A DNA stretch of 36,541 nt from Rhizobium sp. Q54. Lineage in GTDB: Bacteria; Pseudomonadota; Alphaproteobacteria; SHVZ01. Both the position numbers and the translations under genes were made by a program. The stretch is taken from the NCBI GenBank assembly GCA_945871425.1, contig CAMBVS010000042.1, positions 1-36,541 of the forward strand. The letters are read 5' to 3'. The notes beneath the pieces were generated by a model, which had not been told where the DNA came from, searched no databases, and saw only the letters and a program-made list of their open reading frames with translations. Positions 29,151 through 36,541 of the stretch are shown one piece after another. Position 1 is the first letter of the stretch, and each line of letters starts with the position of its first letter.

Positions 29151-29915
29151 CTACAGCGAGATGGTCATGCCGCCATCGACCATCAGCACCTGGCCGGTGC
29201 AGAAGGAGGAGGCCGGCGAGGCGAAATAGATGACGGCGCCGCCGAGCTCGGCCGGATCGCCCCAGCGCCCGGCCGGCGCCCGGTTCGAGACCCAGTCGTA
29301 GAAGGTCTTGTCGCGGCGGACGACCTCGTTCTGCGCGCCCGGGTAGAAGCCGGGGCCGATGCAGTTGACGGTGACGCCCTTGGATGCCAGCTCGACCGCG
29401 AGCGCGCGGGTGAGGCCATGCACGCCGGCCTTGGAGGCGACGTAGGGTGCGATCGAGGGCCGCGCGATCACGCCCATGACCGAGGAGATGTTGATGATCC
29501 GGCCCCAGTTGTGCCGGACCATGATCCTGGAGGCCTCCCGCGCCAGGCGGAAGCAGGCGGTGAGATCGGTATCGAGCACCGAGGACCACTGCTCCTCGGT
29601 CACGTCGTGCAGCAGGTTGCGTGTCACGATGCCGGCATTGTTCACCAGGATGTCGAGCCGGCCATGAGCTCGGTCGATGTCGGCGACCGCCTTGGTGATC
29701 TGGGCGAGGTCGGTCACGTCGAAGGCGGCGACCGAGGCCGACTGCCCTTTCGCCTCCAGATCCTTCCTCCGCTCCTCGCACTTCGCCGCGTTCCGGGCGT
29801 TCAGCACGATATGGGCCCCAGCCCCGGCCAGCGCCTCCGCCATCGCCCAGCCGAGCCCCTGCGACGAGCCGGTGACCAGGGCGACCCGGCCTTTCAGCGA
29901 GAACATGTCGAGCAT
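29151..29915 (-). CDS. Short-chain dehydrogenase/reductase (SDR), gluconate 5-dehydrogenase-like
   Basis: A 254-residue classical SDR. It has the cofactor motif TGSSQGLGWAMAEALAG (GxxxGxG), the NNAG signature, and the catalytic set Ser (ISSVMGV) and YVASK, followed by CIGPGFYPGAQNE. The C-terminus GQVLMVDGGMTISL is typical. The ATG at 29915 has AGAGGAA about 8 bases upstream, while the frame extends further to 30002 without conserved residues. It is followed after 8 bases by the 2-hydroxyacid dehydrogenase, suggesting oxidation and reduction of the same sugar-acid-like substrate. Confidence 0.92.
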   Translation of the reverse strand: MLDMFSLKGRVALVTGSSQGLGWAMAEALAGAGAHIVLNARNAAKCEERRKDLEAKGQSASVAAFDVTDLAQITKAVADIDRAHGRLDILVNNAGIVTRNLLHDVTEEQWSSVLDTDLTACFRLAREASRIMVRHNWGRIINISSVMGVIARPSIAPYVASKAGVHGLTRALAVELASKGVTVNCIGPGFYPGAQNEVVRRDKTFYDWVSNRAPAGRWGDPAELGGAVIYFASPASSFCTGQVLMVDGGMTISL

Positions 29916-30017
29916 GAGAAAATTCCTCTTCGATCCCTCTGGCCGTAAGGATAGGCGTGACGCGGAGGCTGTCCCCCGGGAACGACCAGGAGCGAAACCC
30001 ACGGCGAATCTGGAAGC

Positions 30018-30380
30018 CTACGCCACCGCTTCGCTCATCTTGATGCAAGCCTGGATCTCGTCGTAGTCGGCGCGGAGCGTGCCCTCGTCGTTCTCGACGA
30101 GGCCAACGGCCATCAGCGCCCGCACGTCCTCGTGCACCCGCCTGTAGTCGCGGCCGAGGGCGCGGGACAACGCCCGGATGCCGGGCGTCGGATGGCGACG
30201 CAGATAGCGCAGCAGCTCATGCCGCTTGTCGGTCATCACCGACGCCAGCGCCGACCATGAGAGGAAGGTGACCGTGCCCTGGGGAACGACCTTCAGACCC
30301 CGCTCGGCCCGGTGCCAAGCCTCCGCCATGCGCCCTGCCGCTTCGCCGAGCGAGCCACCGACATGCATCTTCTTTTTCAT
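30018..30380 (-). CDS. HVO_A0114-family winged-helix DNA-binding protein, antitoxin-like
   Basis: The 120-residue protein carries AWHRAERGLKVVP, then a winged-helix region MTDKRHELLRYLRRHPTPGIRALSRALGRDYRRVHEDVRAL with AVGLVENDEGTLRADYDEI. This matches the HVO_A0114-type regulator family, which is often the antitoxin of TumE-type (DUF6516) toxins. No such toxin gene lies beside it here. The ATG at 30380 has GGAGG 5 bases upstream; the frame could start 14 codons earlier. It is divergent from the RelE/XRE pair, sharing a 63-base control region. Confidence 0.75.
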   Translation of the reverse strand: MKKKMHVGGSLGEAAGRMAEAWHRAERGLKVVPQGTVTFLSWSALASVMTDKRHELLRYLRRHPTPGIRALSRALGRDYRRVHEDVRALMAVGLVENDEGTLRADYDEIQACIKMSEAVA

Positions 30381-30407
30381 CCTCGCCTCCTCAGCGCCTC
30401 GATTCCT

Positions 30408-30435
30408 TTGCTTAAGATACAAGTTCTTGTATAAT
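30408..30435 (+). promoter_or_regulatory. Toxin-antitoxin promoter
   Basis: TTGCTT (30408-30413), a 16-base spacer and a perfect TATAAT (30430-30435) give a good sigma-70 promoter. The start site would lie at about 30442, two bases before the toxin ATG, so the message would be leaderless. No SD precedes the ATG. Confidence 0.65.
30417..30432. promoter_or_regulatory. Perfect palindromic operator in the divergent control region
   Basis: ATACAAG and CTTGTAT are perfect 7-bp arms around TT (16 bases), overlapping the spacer and -10 of the toxin promoter. Autoregulation by the XRE antitoxin, or by the divergent winged-helix protein, is likely. Confidence 0.75.
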
Positions 30436-30443
30436 CACGTGAT
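30434..30443. promoter_or_regulatory. Second palindrome directly before the toxin ATG
   Basis: ATCACGTGAT is a perfect 10-bp palindrome that ends exactly before the ATG at 30444 and covers the predicted start site. It may be a second operator half or site. Confidence 0.5.
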
Positions 30444-30770
30444 ATGAAGGCTGTTGCGTTCCTCGGCGATTCACTCGAGGCGTTGCGGGACTTCCCGGCA
30501 AATGCCCGGCGAGCAGCCGGATATCAGCTCGACCGCGTGCAGCATGGCGGAAACCCGGACGATTGGAAGCCGATGCCGGCGGTCGGGCCGGGCGTGAGAG
30601 AGATCCGCATTCGAGACAACGCCGGTGCTTTTCGCGTGCTCTACGTCGCGATACGCATGGAGGACGTTTACGTGCTGCATTGCTTCCAGAAGAAGAGCCA
30701 GAGGACGAGCAGATCGGACCTTGATCTCGGGGCTAAGCGCTATAAGGAATTGATGAGAGGCATACGATGA
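30444..30770 (+). CDS. RelE/HigB-like toxin (Gp49-type)
   Basis: The 108-residue protein has the layout of the phage-derived Gp49-like/RelE superfamily toxins, which cut mRNA at the ribosome: FPANARRAAGYQLDRVQHG, GVREIRIRDNAGAFRVLYVA and VYVLHCFQKKSQRTSRSDLD, with an HCFQKKSQ-type active end. RelE-family toxins need basic residues there, and Lys and Arg are present. The 3' end overlaps the antitoxin ATG by 4 bases (ATGA), so the pair is translated together, in toxin-first (higBA-like) order. Confidence 0.88.
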   Translation: MKAVAFLGDSLEALRDFPANARRAAGYQLDRVQHGGNPDDWKPMPAVGPGVREIRIRDNAGAFRVLYVAIRMEDVYVLHCFQKKSQRTSRSDLDLGAKRYKELMRGIR

Positions 30771-31048
30771 AAGTACGACGCTTCGCGAGCGTGTGGGAGG
30801 CCATCGAGGATACCGGCCAAGAGGCTGCGAGCCTCCGCGCGCGCTCTGAGCTGATGATCGCGCTCTCCGACCTGATCCGCCAATCGGGTTGGACCCAGCG
30901 TCAGGCTGCCGCCAAGTTCAGCGTCACCCAGCCCCGTATTTCCGACCTCATGCGCGGGCGGATTGATCTCTTCTCGCTCGACACGCTGGTGGACATGGCG
31001 GCGGCAGGTGGGCTCAAACCGCGGATCACGGTCAAGCGGGCGGCGTAG
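30767..31048 (+). CDS. XRE-family antitoxin (HigA-like)
   Basis: A 93-residue helix-turn-helix protein. The central part LSDLIRQSGWTQRQAAAKFSVTQPRISDLMRGRID is a clear Cro/C1-type HTH, with a short N-terminal extension and a C-terminal DMAAAGGLKPRITVKRAA. It is the cognate antitoxin of the toxin ahead of it, and probably binds the palindromes before the operon. Coding overlap of 4 bases enforces coupling. Confidence 0.9.
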   Translation: MKVRRFASVWEAIEDTGQEAASLRARSELMIALSDLIRQSGWTQRQAAAKFSVTQPRISDLMRGRIDLFSLDTLVDMAAAGGLKPRITVKRAA

Positions 31049-31082
31049 AAGAAGCGAATAGTAGAGGCGGGTTCGGCGTTCG

Positions 31083-31098
31083 TGGCACACTCGCCGCA
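31083..31098 (+). promoter_or_regulatory. Candidate sigma-54 promoter of the dehydrogenase-GMC operon
   Basis: TGGCACACTCGCCGCA has the GG at -24 and GC at -12 with the correct spacing for the RpoN consensus (TGGCAC-N5-TTGCA), but CC replaces the TT. It lies 80 bases before the first gene, in a 129-base gap that also contains an AGGA SD near 31168. A weak candidate. Confidence 0.3.
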
Positions 31099-31177
31099 AG
31101 TTTCGTCGACCAAGGCCACCCAATTCCCTCCCATGCGCTCCTAGCGGGTCGCTTTCTCTCTCGAGCAGGAAATCCAC

Positions 31178-32239
31178 ATGTCCAAACACCGCATCGCGGT
31201 CATTCCCGGCGACGGCATCGGCAAGGAGGTGGTGCCGGAGGGGCTGCGCGTGCTCGATGCCGCGGCCCGCAAGTTCGGTCTCGACTTCACCTTCGACCAC
31301 TACGACTGGAGCTGCGAGACCTACAAGAAGACCGGGCGGATGATGCCGGAGGACGGCATCGCGCGCCTGAAGGACTCCGACTCGATCTTCCTCGGCGCCG
31401 TGGGATTCCCTGGCGTCGCCGACCATGTCTCGCTCTGGGGCCTCTTGATCCCGATCCGGCGCGAGTTCCAGCAATACATCAACCTGCGTCCGGTGCGCAT
31501 GATGAAGGGCATCCCCTGCCCGCTGGCCAATCGCAAGCCCGAGGAGATCGATTTCTGGGTGGTCCGCGAGAACAACGAGGGCGAGTATTCCGAGATCGGC
31601 GGGCGGCTGTTCCAGGGCACCGAGCGCGAGATGGCGGTGCAGCAATCCACCTTCACGCGCCTCGGCGTCGACCGCGTGCTGCGCTTTGCCTTCGACCTCG
31701 CCAGGACCCGGAAGAAGAAGCACCTGACCTCGGCCACCAAGTCGAACGGCATCATCCACACCATGCCCTACTGGGACGAGCGGGTGAAAACCGTTGCCCA
31801 GGACTATCCGGATGTGAGGTGGGACCAGTACCACGTCGACATCCTGACCGCGAATTTCGTGCTGCACCCGGACTGGTTCGACGTCGTGGTGGGATCGAAC
31901 CTGTTCGGCGACATCCTCTCAGATCTCGGCCCCGCGGTCGCCGGCTCGATCGGCATCGCGCCCTCGGCCAACCTCAACCCCGAGCGCAAGTTCCCCTCGA
32001 TGTTCGAGCCGGTGCACGGCTCGGCGCCGGACATCGCCGGCCGCGGCATCGCCAACCCGATCGGGCAGATTTGGTCGGGCGCGATGATGCTCGAGCATCT
32101 CGGCCACAAGGAGGCGGGGGACGCCATCGTCCGCGCCATCGAGACCGTTCTGGGCGGCGGCGGGCCACGCACGCCCGACATCGGCGGCCAGGCCAACACC
32201 GCCGATCTCGGCAAAGCCGTCGCGGAGGCACTCGCATGA
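31178..32239 (+). CDS. Tartrate/D-malate-type dehydrogenase (isocitrate/isopropylmalate dehydrogenase family)
   Basis: This is a 353-residue NAD-dependent beta-decarboxylating dehydrogenase. It has IPGDGIGKEVVPEG, NLRPVRMMKGIPCPL, the loop VVRENNEGEYSEIGG (typical of tartrate/D-malate enzymes rather than LeuB), TSATKSNGI with the catalytic Lys, and GSNLFGDILSDLG with metal-binding Asp. The product range of the family includes L-tartrate, D-malate and related acids. The stop overlaps the next ATG by 4 bases. The name ttuC or dmlA would fit, but substrate specificity cannot be read from the sequence. Confidence 0.88.
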   Translation: MSKHRIAVIPGDGIGKEVVPEGLRVLDAAARKFGLDFTFDHYDWSCETYKKTGRMMPEDGIARLKDSDSIFLGAVGFPGVADHVSLWGLLIPIRREFQQYINLRPVRMMKGIPCPLANRKPEEIDFWVVRENNEGEYSEIGGRLFQGTEREMAVQQSTFTRLGVDRVLRFAFDLARTRKKKHLTSATKSNGIIHTMPYWDERVKTVAQDYPDVRWDQYHVDILTANFVLHPDWFDVVVGSNLFGDILSDLGPAVAGSIGIAPSANLNPERKFPSMFEPVHGSAPDIAGRGIANPIGQIWSGAMMLEHLGHKEAGDAIVRAIETVLGGGGPRTPDIGGQANTADLGKAVAEALA

Positions 32240-32859
32240 TTACGCTCTACACCGCCGCCACCAGCAACGGGCTCAGGCCCGCGATCATGCTGGCCGAGTC
32301 CGGCCTCAGCCACATCGTCAAGAAGATCGACCTGGAGAAGGGCGAGCAGAGGACGCCCGAGTTCCTGGCGATGAACCCGGCGGCCCGGATCCCGGTGATC
32401 GTCGACGACGACGTCGGCGGCGAAAAGCTGGTGCTGACGGAGTCGCTCGCCATCGTCATCCACGTCGCCGAGAAGAGCGGCGTCGGCCTGCCGACCGCAG
32501 CCGTGGCGCGGGCCCGCGTGTTCGAGGCGGCGGCCAGCGCCATGACCGATGTCTACGGGCCGTTCAACGGGCTCTTCCACCTCCATCACGGCGGACGCAC
32601 GCCGCCGTCCCAGATCGCCCAGGGCTTCGACGGCCTGCTCAAGGACGCCCTCGGCCGCGTCGATGCCAAGCTCGCGAACGCCGAGTGGCTCGCCGGCGAC
32701 TTCTCGATCGCCGACATCGTCCTCTACCCCACCCTCGGCCGGCTGGAGACGGCACTCAAGCGCACCTATCCGACGCTGGAGAACCTGCAGCGCTGGGCAA
32801 AGGCGATGGCGGCCAGGCCGGGCGTGAAGCTCGGCACCTCGCTCGCGGGGCGCCCATGA
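32236..32859 (+). CDS. Glutathione S-transferase-family protein
   Basis: The 207-residue protein has the N-terminal thioredoxin fold MITLYTAATSNGLRPAIMLAESG, the NPAARIPVI cis-proline motif, LTESLAIVIHVAE (the ES glutathione-binding pair) and the C-terminal helical domain with WLAGDFSIADIVLYPTLG (N-capping box with Asp). It belongs to the YghU/beta-like GST group. In its operon context it may act on a reactive intermediate or isomerise a glutathione adduct. It overlaps both neighbours by 4 bases. Confidence 0.9.
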   Translation: MITLYTAATSNGLRPAIMLAESGLSHIVKKIDLEKGEQRTPEFLAMNPAARIPVIVDDDVGGEKLVLTESLAIVIHVAEKSGVGLPTAAVARARVFEAAASAMTDVYGPFNGLFHLHHGGRTPPSQIAQGFDGLLKDALGRVDAKLANAEWLAGDFSIADIVLYPTLGRLETALKRTYPTLENLQRWAKAMAARPGVKLGTSLAGRP

Positions 32860-33305
32860 GCGACCGGTTCTTCGAGGACTTCAAGGTCGGCGACACCTTC
32901 ACCACCGGCGGCGTCACGCTGACGGAATCGGCGATCATCGATTTCGCCACGCTCTACGACCCGCAGCCCTTCCACATCGACCTCGGCGCTGCGAAGGCCG
33001 GGCCGTTCGGCGGCCTCATCGCATCGGGCTTCCAGACCTTGGCGCTGGGATTCCGCATGGTCCTGGATTCAGGGCTTCTCAAGGGCGGCTCGATGGGGTC
33101 GCCCGGCATGGATGAGCTGCGCTGGACCCGGCCGGTGCGGCCAGGCGACACGCTCAGGGTCAAGGGCGAGGTGATGGAGACCAAGGCGTCCTCCTCCAAG
33201 CCCGATCGCGGCACCGTCCGCATCCGCTACGCCTTCGCCAATCAGGCGGACGACACCGTGATGACCATGAGCTGCCTCCACATCCTGAAGCGACGTCCCG
33301 CATGA
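32856..33305 (+). CDS. MaoC-family dehydratase
   Basis: A 149-residue single hotdog-fold protein of the MaoC/(R)-specific enoyl-CoA hydratase type. It has FFEDFKVGDTF, the catalytic LYDPQPFHIDLGAAKAGPFG segment with the conserved Asp and His, GLIASGFQTLAL, and the RWTRPVRPGDTL strand. Such proteins hydrate enoyl-CoA or act on related acyl thioesters. Adjacent oxidoreductases suggest a degradative route. ATGA overlaps lie on both sides. Confidence 0.9.
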   Translation: MSDRFFEDFKVGDTFTTGGVTLTESAIIDFATLYDPQPFHIDLGAAKAGPFGGLIASGFQTLALGFRMVLDSGLLKGGSMGSPGMDELRWTRPVRPGDTLRVKGEVMETKASSSKPDRGTVRIRYAFANQADDTVMTMSCLHILKRRPA

Positions 33306-34912
33306 GCGAGGCCGACGTCGTCATCGTCGGCGGCGGCTCGGCCGGTTGCGCCCTCGCCGGGCGACTGAGCGAGGACCCGAAGGTCCGGGTCTTGCTGCTG
33401 GAGGCTGGCCCCAAGGACACCGATCCCTGGATCCACCTGCCGGTCGGCTACTTCCGCAATATCCTCTCGCCCTTGTCCTGGGGCTTCGAGACCGAGCCGG
33501 ATGCGGGCATGAACGGCCGCTCGATCGTCTGGCCGCGCGGCAAGGTGCTGGGCGGTTCGTCCTCGATCAACGGCCTCATCTACATCCGCGGCCAGGCCGA
33601 GGACTACGACCACTGGCGCCAGCTCGGCAATGCCGGCTGGTCCTTCACCGACGTGCTCCCTTACTTCCGGCGGGCCGAGCACCAGGAGCGCGGCGAGAGC
33701 GAGCTGCACGGCACCGGCGGCCCGCTCGGCGTCTCCGACCTCCGCCTGAAGCACCCGCTCTGCGAGGCCTTCCTCGAGGCGGCGGCCCAGGCGGGATATC
33801 CCCGGATCGACGACTTCAACGGGCCGAGCCAGGAGGGTGCCAGCTACTACCAGCTCACCACCCGGAACGGCGTCCGCTCCAGCGCGGCATCGGCCTATCT
33901 GGGACCGGCCAAGCGACGCCCGAACCTCAGGGTCGAGACCGACGCGCTGGCGACCCGCGTGCTGATCGAGAATGGCCGCGCCGTCGGCGTCGCCTATCTG
34001 AAGCACGGCCTGCCCTACGAGGCGCGCGCGCGGCGAGAGGTCGTGCTGTCGGGGGGGGCGATCAACTCCCCGCAGCTCCTCCAGCTGTCCGGCATCGGCC
34101 CGGCGACACTCTCGAAAGAGCACGGCATCGCGGTCGTCCGTGACCTTCCCGGCGTCGGCGAGAACCTGCAGGACCACTATCAGACGCGGGTGATCTGGCG
34201 CTGCACGCAACGGATCACCCATAACGAAATCCGCCACAGCCTCTGGCAGCAGGCGAAGGTCGGCGCCGAGTGGCTGTTCAGGCGCTCGGGCGCGGCCACC
34301 ATCGGCGCCGGCGAGGCCGGGCTCTTCTGCCGGAGCGCGCCGGAGGTGGCGACCGCCGACCTGCAGTTCCACTTCATGCCGGTCAGCTTCGAGCGCTCGG
34401 CCGACGGCAATTCGATCGTCATCCACGACTGGCCGGGCTTCAACAACACCATCAACCAGTCGCGGCCGGAAAGCCGGGGCTGGATCCGCCTGAAATCAGG
34501 CGATCCGCGCCTGCATCCGTTGATCCAGCCCAACTATCTCTCGGCCGACTACGACCGCCGGGCGATCGTCGAGGGCGTGAGGATCGCGCGCCGGATCACC
34601 GGGATGCCGGCGCTCCGCCCCTTCGCTGCCGCCGAATACGGCCCGGGAGCCGGCGTCGACTCCGACGACGAGATCCTGGACTACGCCCGCGCCAAGGGCG
34701 GGACGATCTATCACCCGGTCGGCACCTGCAAAATGGGACCGGCGACCGACAGGGGCGCGGTGGTCGACCCGGAGCTGCGAGTCCATGGGGTGAGTGGGCT
34801 TCGCGTCGTCGACGCCTCGGTCATGCCGACCCTGGTCTCGGGGAACACCAACGCGGCGGCGATCATGATCGGCGAGAAAGCCGCCGGCCTGGTCCGGGCG
34901 ACGCTGGCTTAA
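33302..34912 (+). CDS. GMC-family FAD-dependent oxidoreductase (choline dehydrogenase-like)
   Basis: A 536-residue GMC oxidoreductase that oxidises alcohols to aldehydes. It has the dinucleotide-binding [20 protein letters not shown] at the N-terminus, the GMC signature 1 [21 protein letters not shown], signature 2 [20 protein letters not shown], and the catalytic His in [10 protein letters not shown] with [15 protein letters not shown] near the end. It resembles choline/alcohol dehydrogenases; without neighbouring betB or betI, a choline role is doubtful. It is the last gene of the coupled operon, and its stop overlaps the convergent small ORF. Confidence 0.93.
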   Translation: MSEADVVIVGGGSAGCALAGRLSEDPKVRVLLLEAGPKDTDPWIHLPVGYFRNILSPLSWGFETEPDAGMNGRSIVWPRGKVLGGSSSINGLIYIRGQAEDYDHWRQLGNAGWSFTDVLPYFRRAEHQERGESELHGTGGPLGVSDLRLKHPLCEAFLEAAAQAGYPRIDDFNGPSQEGASYYQLTTRNGVRSSAASAYLGPAKRRPNLRVETDALATRVLIENGRAVGVAYLKHGLPYEARARREVVLSGGAINSPQLLQLSGIGPATLSKEHGIAVVRDLPGVGENLQDHYQTRVIWRCTQRITHNEIRHSLWQQAKVGAEWLFRRSGAATIGAGEAGLFCRSAPEVATADLQFHFMPVSFERSADGNSIVIHDWPGFNNTINQSRPESRGWIRLKSGDPRLHPLIQPNYLSADYDRRAIVEGVRIARRITGMPALRPFAAAEYGPGAGVDSDDEILDYARAKGGTIYHPVGTCKMGPATDRGAVVDPELRVHGVSGLRVVDASVMPTLVSGNTNAAAIMIGEKAAGLVRATLA

Positions 34913-35130
34913 GCGACCTTCCTGGCGCCGCCGGCGAGCTCCCGGAGAAGCTGCCAGGTAACCTCTACGATCTGCTCGGTCGTCAATGTGCTCGCGTGGC
35001 GTGTGACCGAGCGCCAGATCGCGACTTCGACATCGATACGGCGGGCCTTGGGGGGCAGGCGGGCGAGGTCGCGAAGCACCTTGGCCATGATGCCCCGATC
35101 CAGGGAGGAGGCCTTGGGTTGGATCGACAT
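34909..35130 (-). CDS. Small hypothetical protein
   Basis: I do not recognise this 73-residue protein, which reads MSIQPKASSLDRGIMAKVL onward, with a helical pattern (LTTEQIVEVTWQLLRELAGG). The frame is open further upstream to 35229, but that part looks non-coding. The start at 35130 has no convincing SD; a shorter start at 35091 is possible. The GC-rich third positions support a real gene. Its 3' end overlaps the GMC gene by 4 bases, convergent. Confidence 0.5.
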   Translation of the reverse strand: MSIQPKASSLDRGIMAKVLRDLARLPPKARRIDVEVAIWRSVTRHASTLTTEQIVEVTWQLLRELAGGARKVA

Positions 35131-35273
35131 GTAAGTATGTTGCGGGAGCGCAAGAATGGTTCGAGTTGCATCGGGATTTCGCTCACCGAAACACGTCGTC
35201 CTTGCAACGAAACACCGGGAACCGAACAATGGGGGTCCGGGGCTTCGATAGCCCGAGGCAGGGAGGAATCGCC

Positions 35274-36541
35274 ATGACTCGACATCTCGGTCGTCTGAAG
35301 ACGGTGCTCGCCGGCGCGACGATGCTCGCCGCAGCCGCCGCGGCGCCCGTCGCCGCGCAAGTCATCAAATACGTGCCGGACGCCGATCTCCGGGTCCTCG
35401 ACCCGATCTTCACCACCGCCGGCACGACGCTGAACCACGGCGTGATGATCTACGACTTCCTGATCGCGCCCGACGCCAAGAACGTGCCGCAGCCGCAGAT
35501 GCTGGAGAGCTGGAACGCCAGCGCCGACGGCCTCACCTACACCTTCAAGCTGCGCCCGGGCCAGAAGTGGCATGACGGCACGCGGGTGACGGCGGCCGAT
35601 GCAGTCAAGTCGCTCGACCGCTGGGGCGCCAAGGTCCCCTCGGGCCGCGACACCTATACCCGCATCGCCGAAACCAAGGCGACCGGTCCCGACACCTTCG
35701 AGATCAAGCTGAAGAAGCCGTTCCCGCGGCTGATCGCCTTCCTCTCCGAGCCGATCAACCCGCCCTTCATCATGCGCGAGGTCGACGCCAAGACCGACCC
35801 GAACACGGCGATCACCTCCGCCGTCGGCTCCGGTCCGTTCCGCTTCGACCGCGAGGAGTGGATCCCGGGATCGCGCGTCGTCTACTCCAAGAACAAGGAC
35901 TACGTGCCGCGGAGCGAGAAGGCCGAGCACATGGCCGGCGGCAAGGTGGTCAAGATCGACGGTGTCGAGTGGGTGATCCTGCCCGACCCGATGGTGGCGG
36001 CCAACGCCGTCATGGCCGGCGAGGTCGACTACCTCGAGAACCCGCTGATCGACATGCTGCCGACGATCCGGAAGAACCCGAACGTCGTCGTCACGGTGGT
36101 CAATCCGCTCGGATACCAGATGATCATGCGGCCGAACCATCTGATCCCGCCGTTCAACAATCCGAAGGTCCGCCAGGTCCTGCTCTACGCCGTCGACCAG
36201 AAGGCCTATCTCGAGGCGGCGGTCGGCGACGCGTCGCTGCGCAAGGAGTGCTGGGCGGTGCTGATCTGCGGCGGCCCCTACGAGACCATGGCCGGCCTCG
36301 GCGACTGGACCAAGCCCGGCGCCATGGAGAAGGGCAAGCAGCTCCTGAAGGAGTCCGGCTACAAGGGCGAGCGCGTCGTCATCATGCACCCGACCGACCA
36401 GACGGTGATCGGCGCGATGACCATGGTCACCGCCAATCGCCTGAAGGAGATCGGCTTCAACGTCGATCTGCAGTCGACCGACTGGTCGTCGCTGATCTCG
36501 CGCCGCCCGATCAAGGAGACGCCGGACCAGAACCGCGGCGG
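35274..36541 (+). CDS. ABC transporter substrate-binding protein, family 5 (partial)
   Basis: The gene starts at the ATG at 35274 behind the SD GGGAGGA and runs off the right edge of the window, so only about 422 residues are visible. It has a signal peptide (MTRHLGRLKTVLAGATMLAA, end near PVAAQ), then YVPDADLRVLDPIFTTAG, SWNASADGLTYTFKLRPGQKWHDG and GSGPFRFDREEW. This is the dipeptide/oligopeptide/nickel-type SBP_bac_5 fold. Its ligand is unknown; it may feed the catabolic operon just before it, or be independent. Confidence 0.9.
   Translation, partial: MTRHLGRLKTVLAGATMLAAAAAAPVAAQVIKYVPDADLRVLDPIFTTAGTTLNHGVMIYDFLIAPDAKNVPQPQMLESWNASADGLTYTFKLRPGQKWHDGTRVTAADAVKSLDRWGAKVPSGRDTYTRIAETKATGPDTFEIKLKKPFPRLIAFLSEPINPPFIMREVDAKTDPNTAITSAVGSGPFRFDREEWIPGSRVVYSKNKDYVPRSEKAEHMAGGKVVKIDGVEWVILPDPMVAANAVMAGEVDYLENPLIDMLPTIRKNPNVVVTVVNPLGYQMIMRPNHLIPPFNNPKVRQVLLYAVDQKAYLEAAVGDASLRKECWAVLICGGPYETMAGLGDWTKPGAMEKGKQLLKESGYKGERVVIMHPTDQTVIGAMTMVTANRLKEIGFNVDLQSTDWSSLISRRPIKETPDQNRG

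Noticed and set aside
28117..30048. An apparent 643-residue fusion upstream of the 2-hydroxyacid dehydrogenase
   Set aside because: The first 302 residues are the SDR gene read out of frame; the SDR in its own frame has all motifs, so these are two genes.

Overview
The window is a very GC-rich chromosomal segment packed with genes. Gene content and order point to an alphaproteobacterium. It carries the run yebC-ruvCAB-ybgC-tolQRAB-pal-ybgF-tilS-ftsH, a LexA-controlled imuA-imuB-dnaE2 mutagenesis cassette with the alphaproteobacterial GTTC-N7-GTTC operator, and Aap-type amino acid transporter genes. I cannot name a genus; a free-living soil or plant-associated lineage (Rhodospirillales or Hyphomicrobiales-like) is inference. 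I saw no rRNA, tRNA, insertion sequence, prophage or CRISPR array.

Layout. (1) 82-12069, plus strand: housekeeping. YebC and the Holliday-junction machinery RuvC/A/B lead into YbgC and the whole Tol-Pal envelope complex (TolQ, TolR, TolA, TolB, Pal, YbgF), then TilS and FtsH. Clear intrinsic terminators follow pal and ftsH. (2) 12080-19983, minus strand: the SOS mutasome. imuA, imuB and a small unknown gene run toward dnaE2, and dnaE2 is followed by an unusual fusion of an acetyltransferase to a histone-deacetylase-like enzyme. LexA boxes precede both imuA and dnaE2. (3) 20175-23494, plus strand: aapJ, aapQ and aapM, an amino-acid ABC transporter without its ATPase gene here. (4) 23541-26413, plus strand: glmM, a ThiD-like protein that has lost its active-site motif, and an AlaX-type alanyl-tRNA editing protein. 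(5) 26529-30380: two tandem pirins on plus, convergent with an SDR and 2-hydroxyacid dehydrogenase pair and an HVO_A0114-like regulator on minus. (6) 30444-31048: a RelE/HigB-like toxin and XRE antitoxin, divergent from the regulator across a 63-bp region full of palindromes. (7) 31178-34912: four genes (tartrate/malate-type dehydrogenase, glutathione transferase-like, MaoC-like, GMC oxidoreductase) joined by three 4-bp ATGA overlaps, probably one catabolic operon. (8) A small minus-strand ORF and the start of a family-5 solute-binding protein that runs off the right edge.

What stands out: the GNAT-deacetylase fusion next to dnaE2; a possibly frameshifted small gene inside the SOS cassette; genes that look leaderless (imuA, the toxin, possibly glmM); a degenerate ThiD beside glmM; the toxin-antitoxin locus sharing its control region with an orphan antitoxin-like regulator; and the coupled four-gene operon whose substrate I cannot name. 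In many alphaproteobacteria ftsH and glmM lie close together, so the roughly 11 kb between them here (SOS cassette plus transporter) may be an insertion. Functions are assigned from motifs read by eye; no database search was run.
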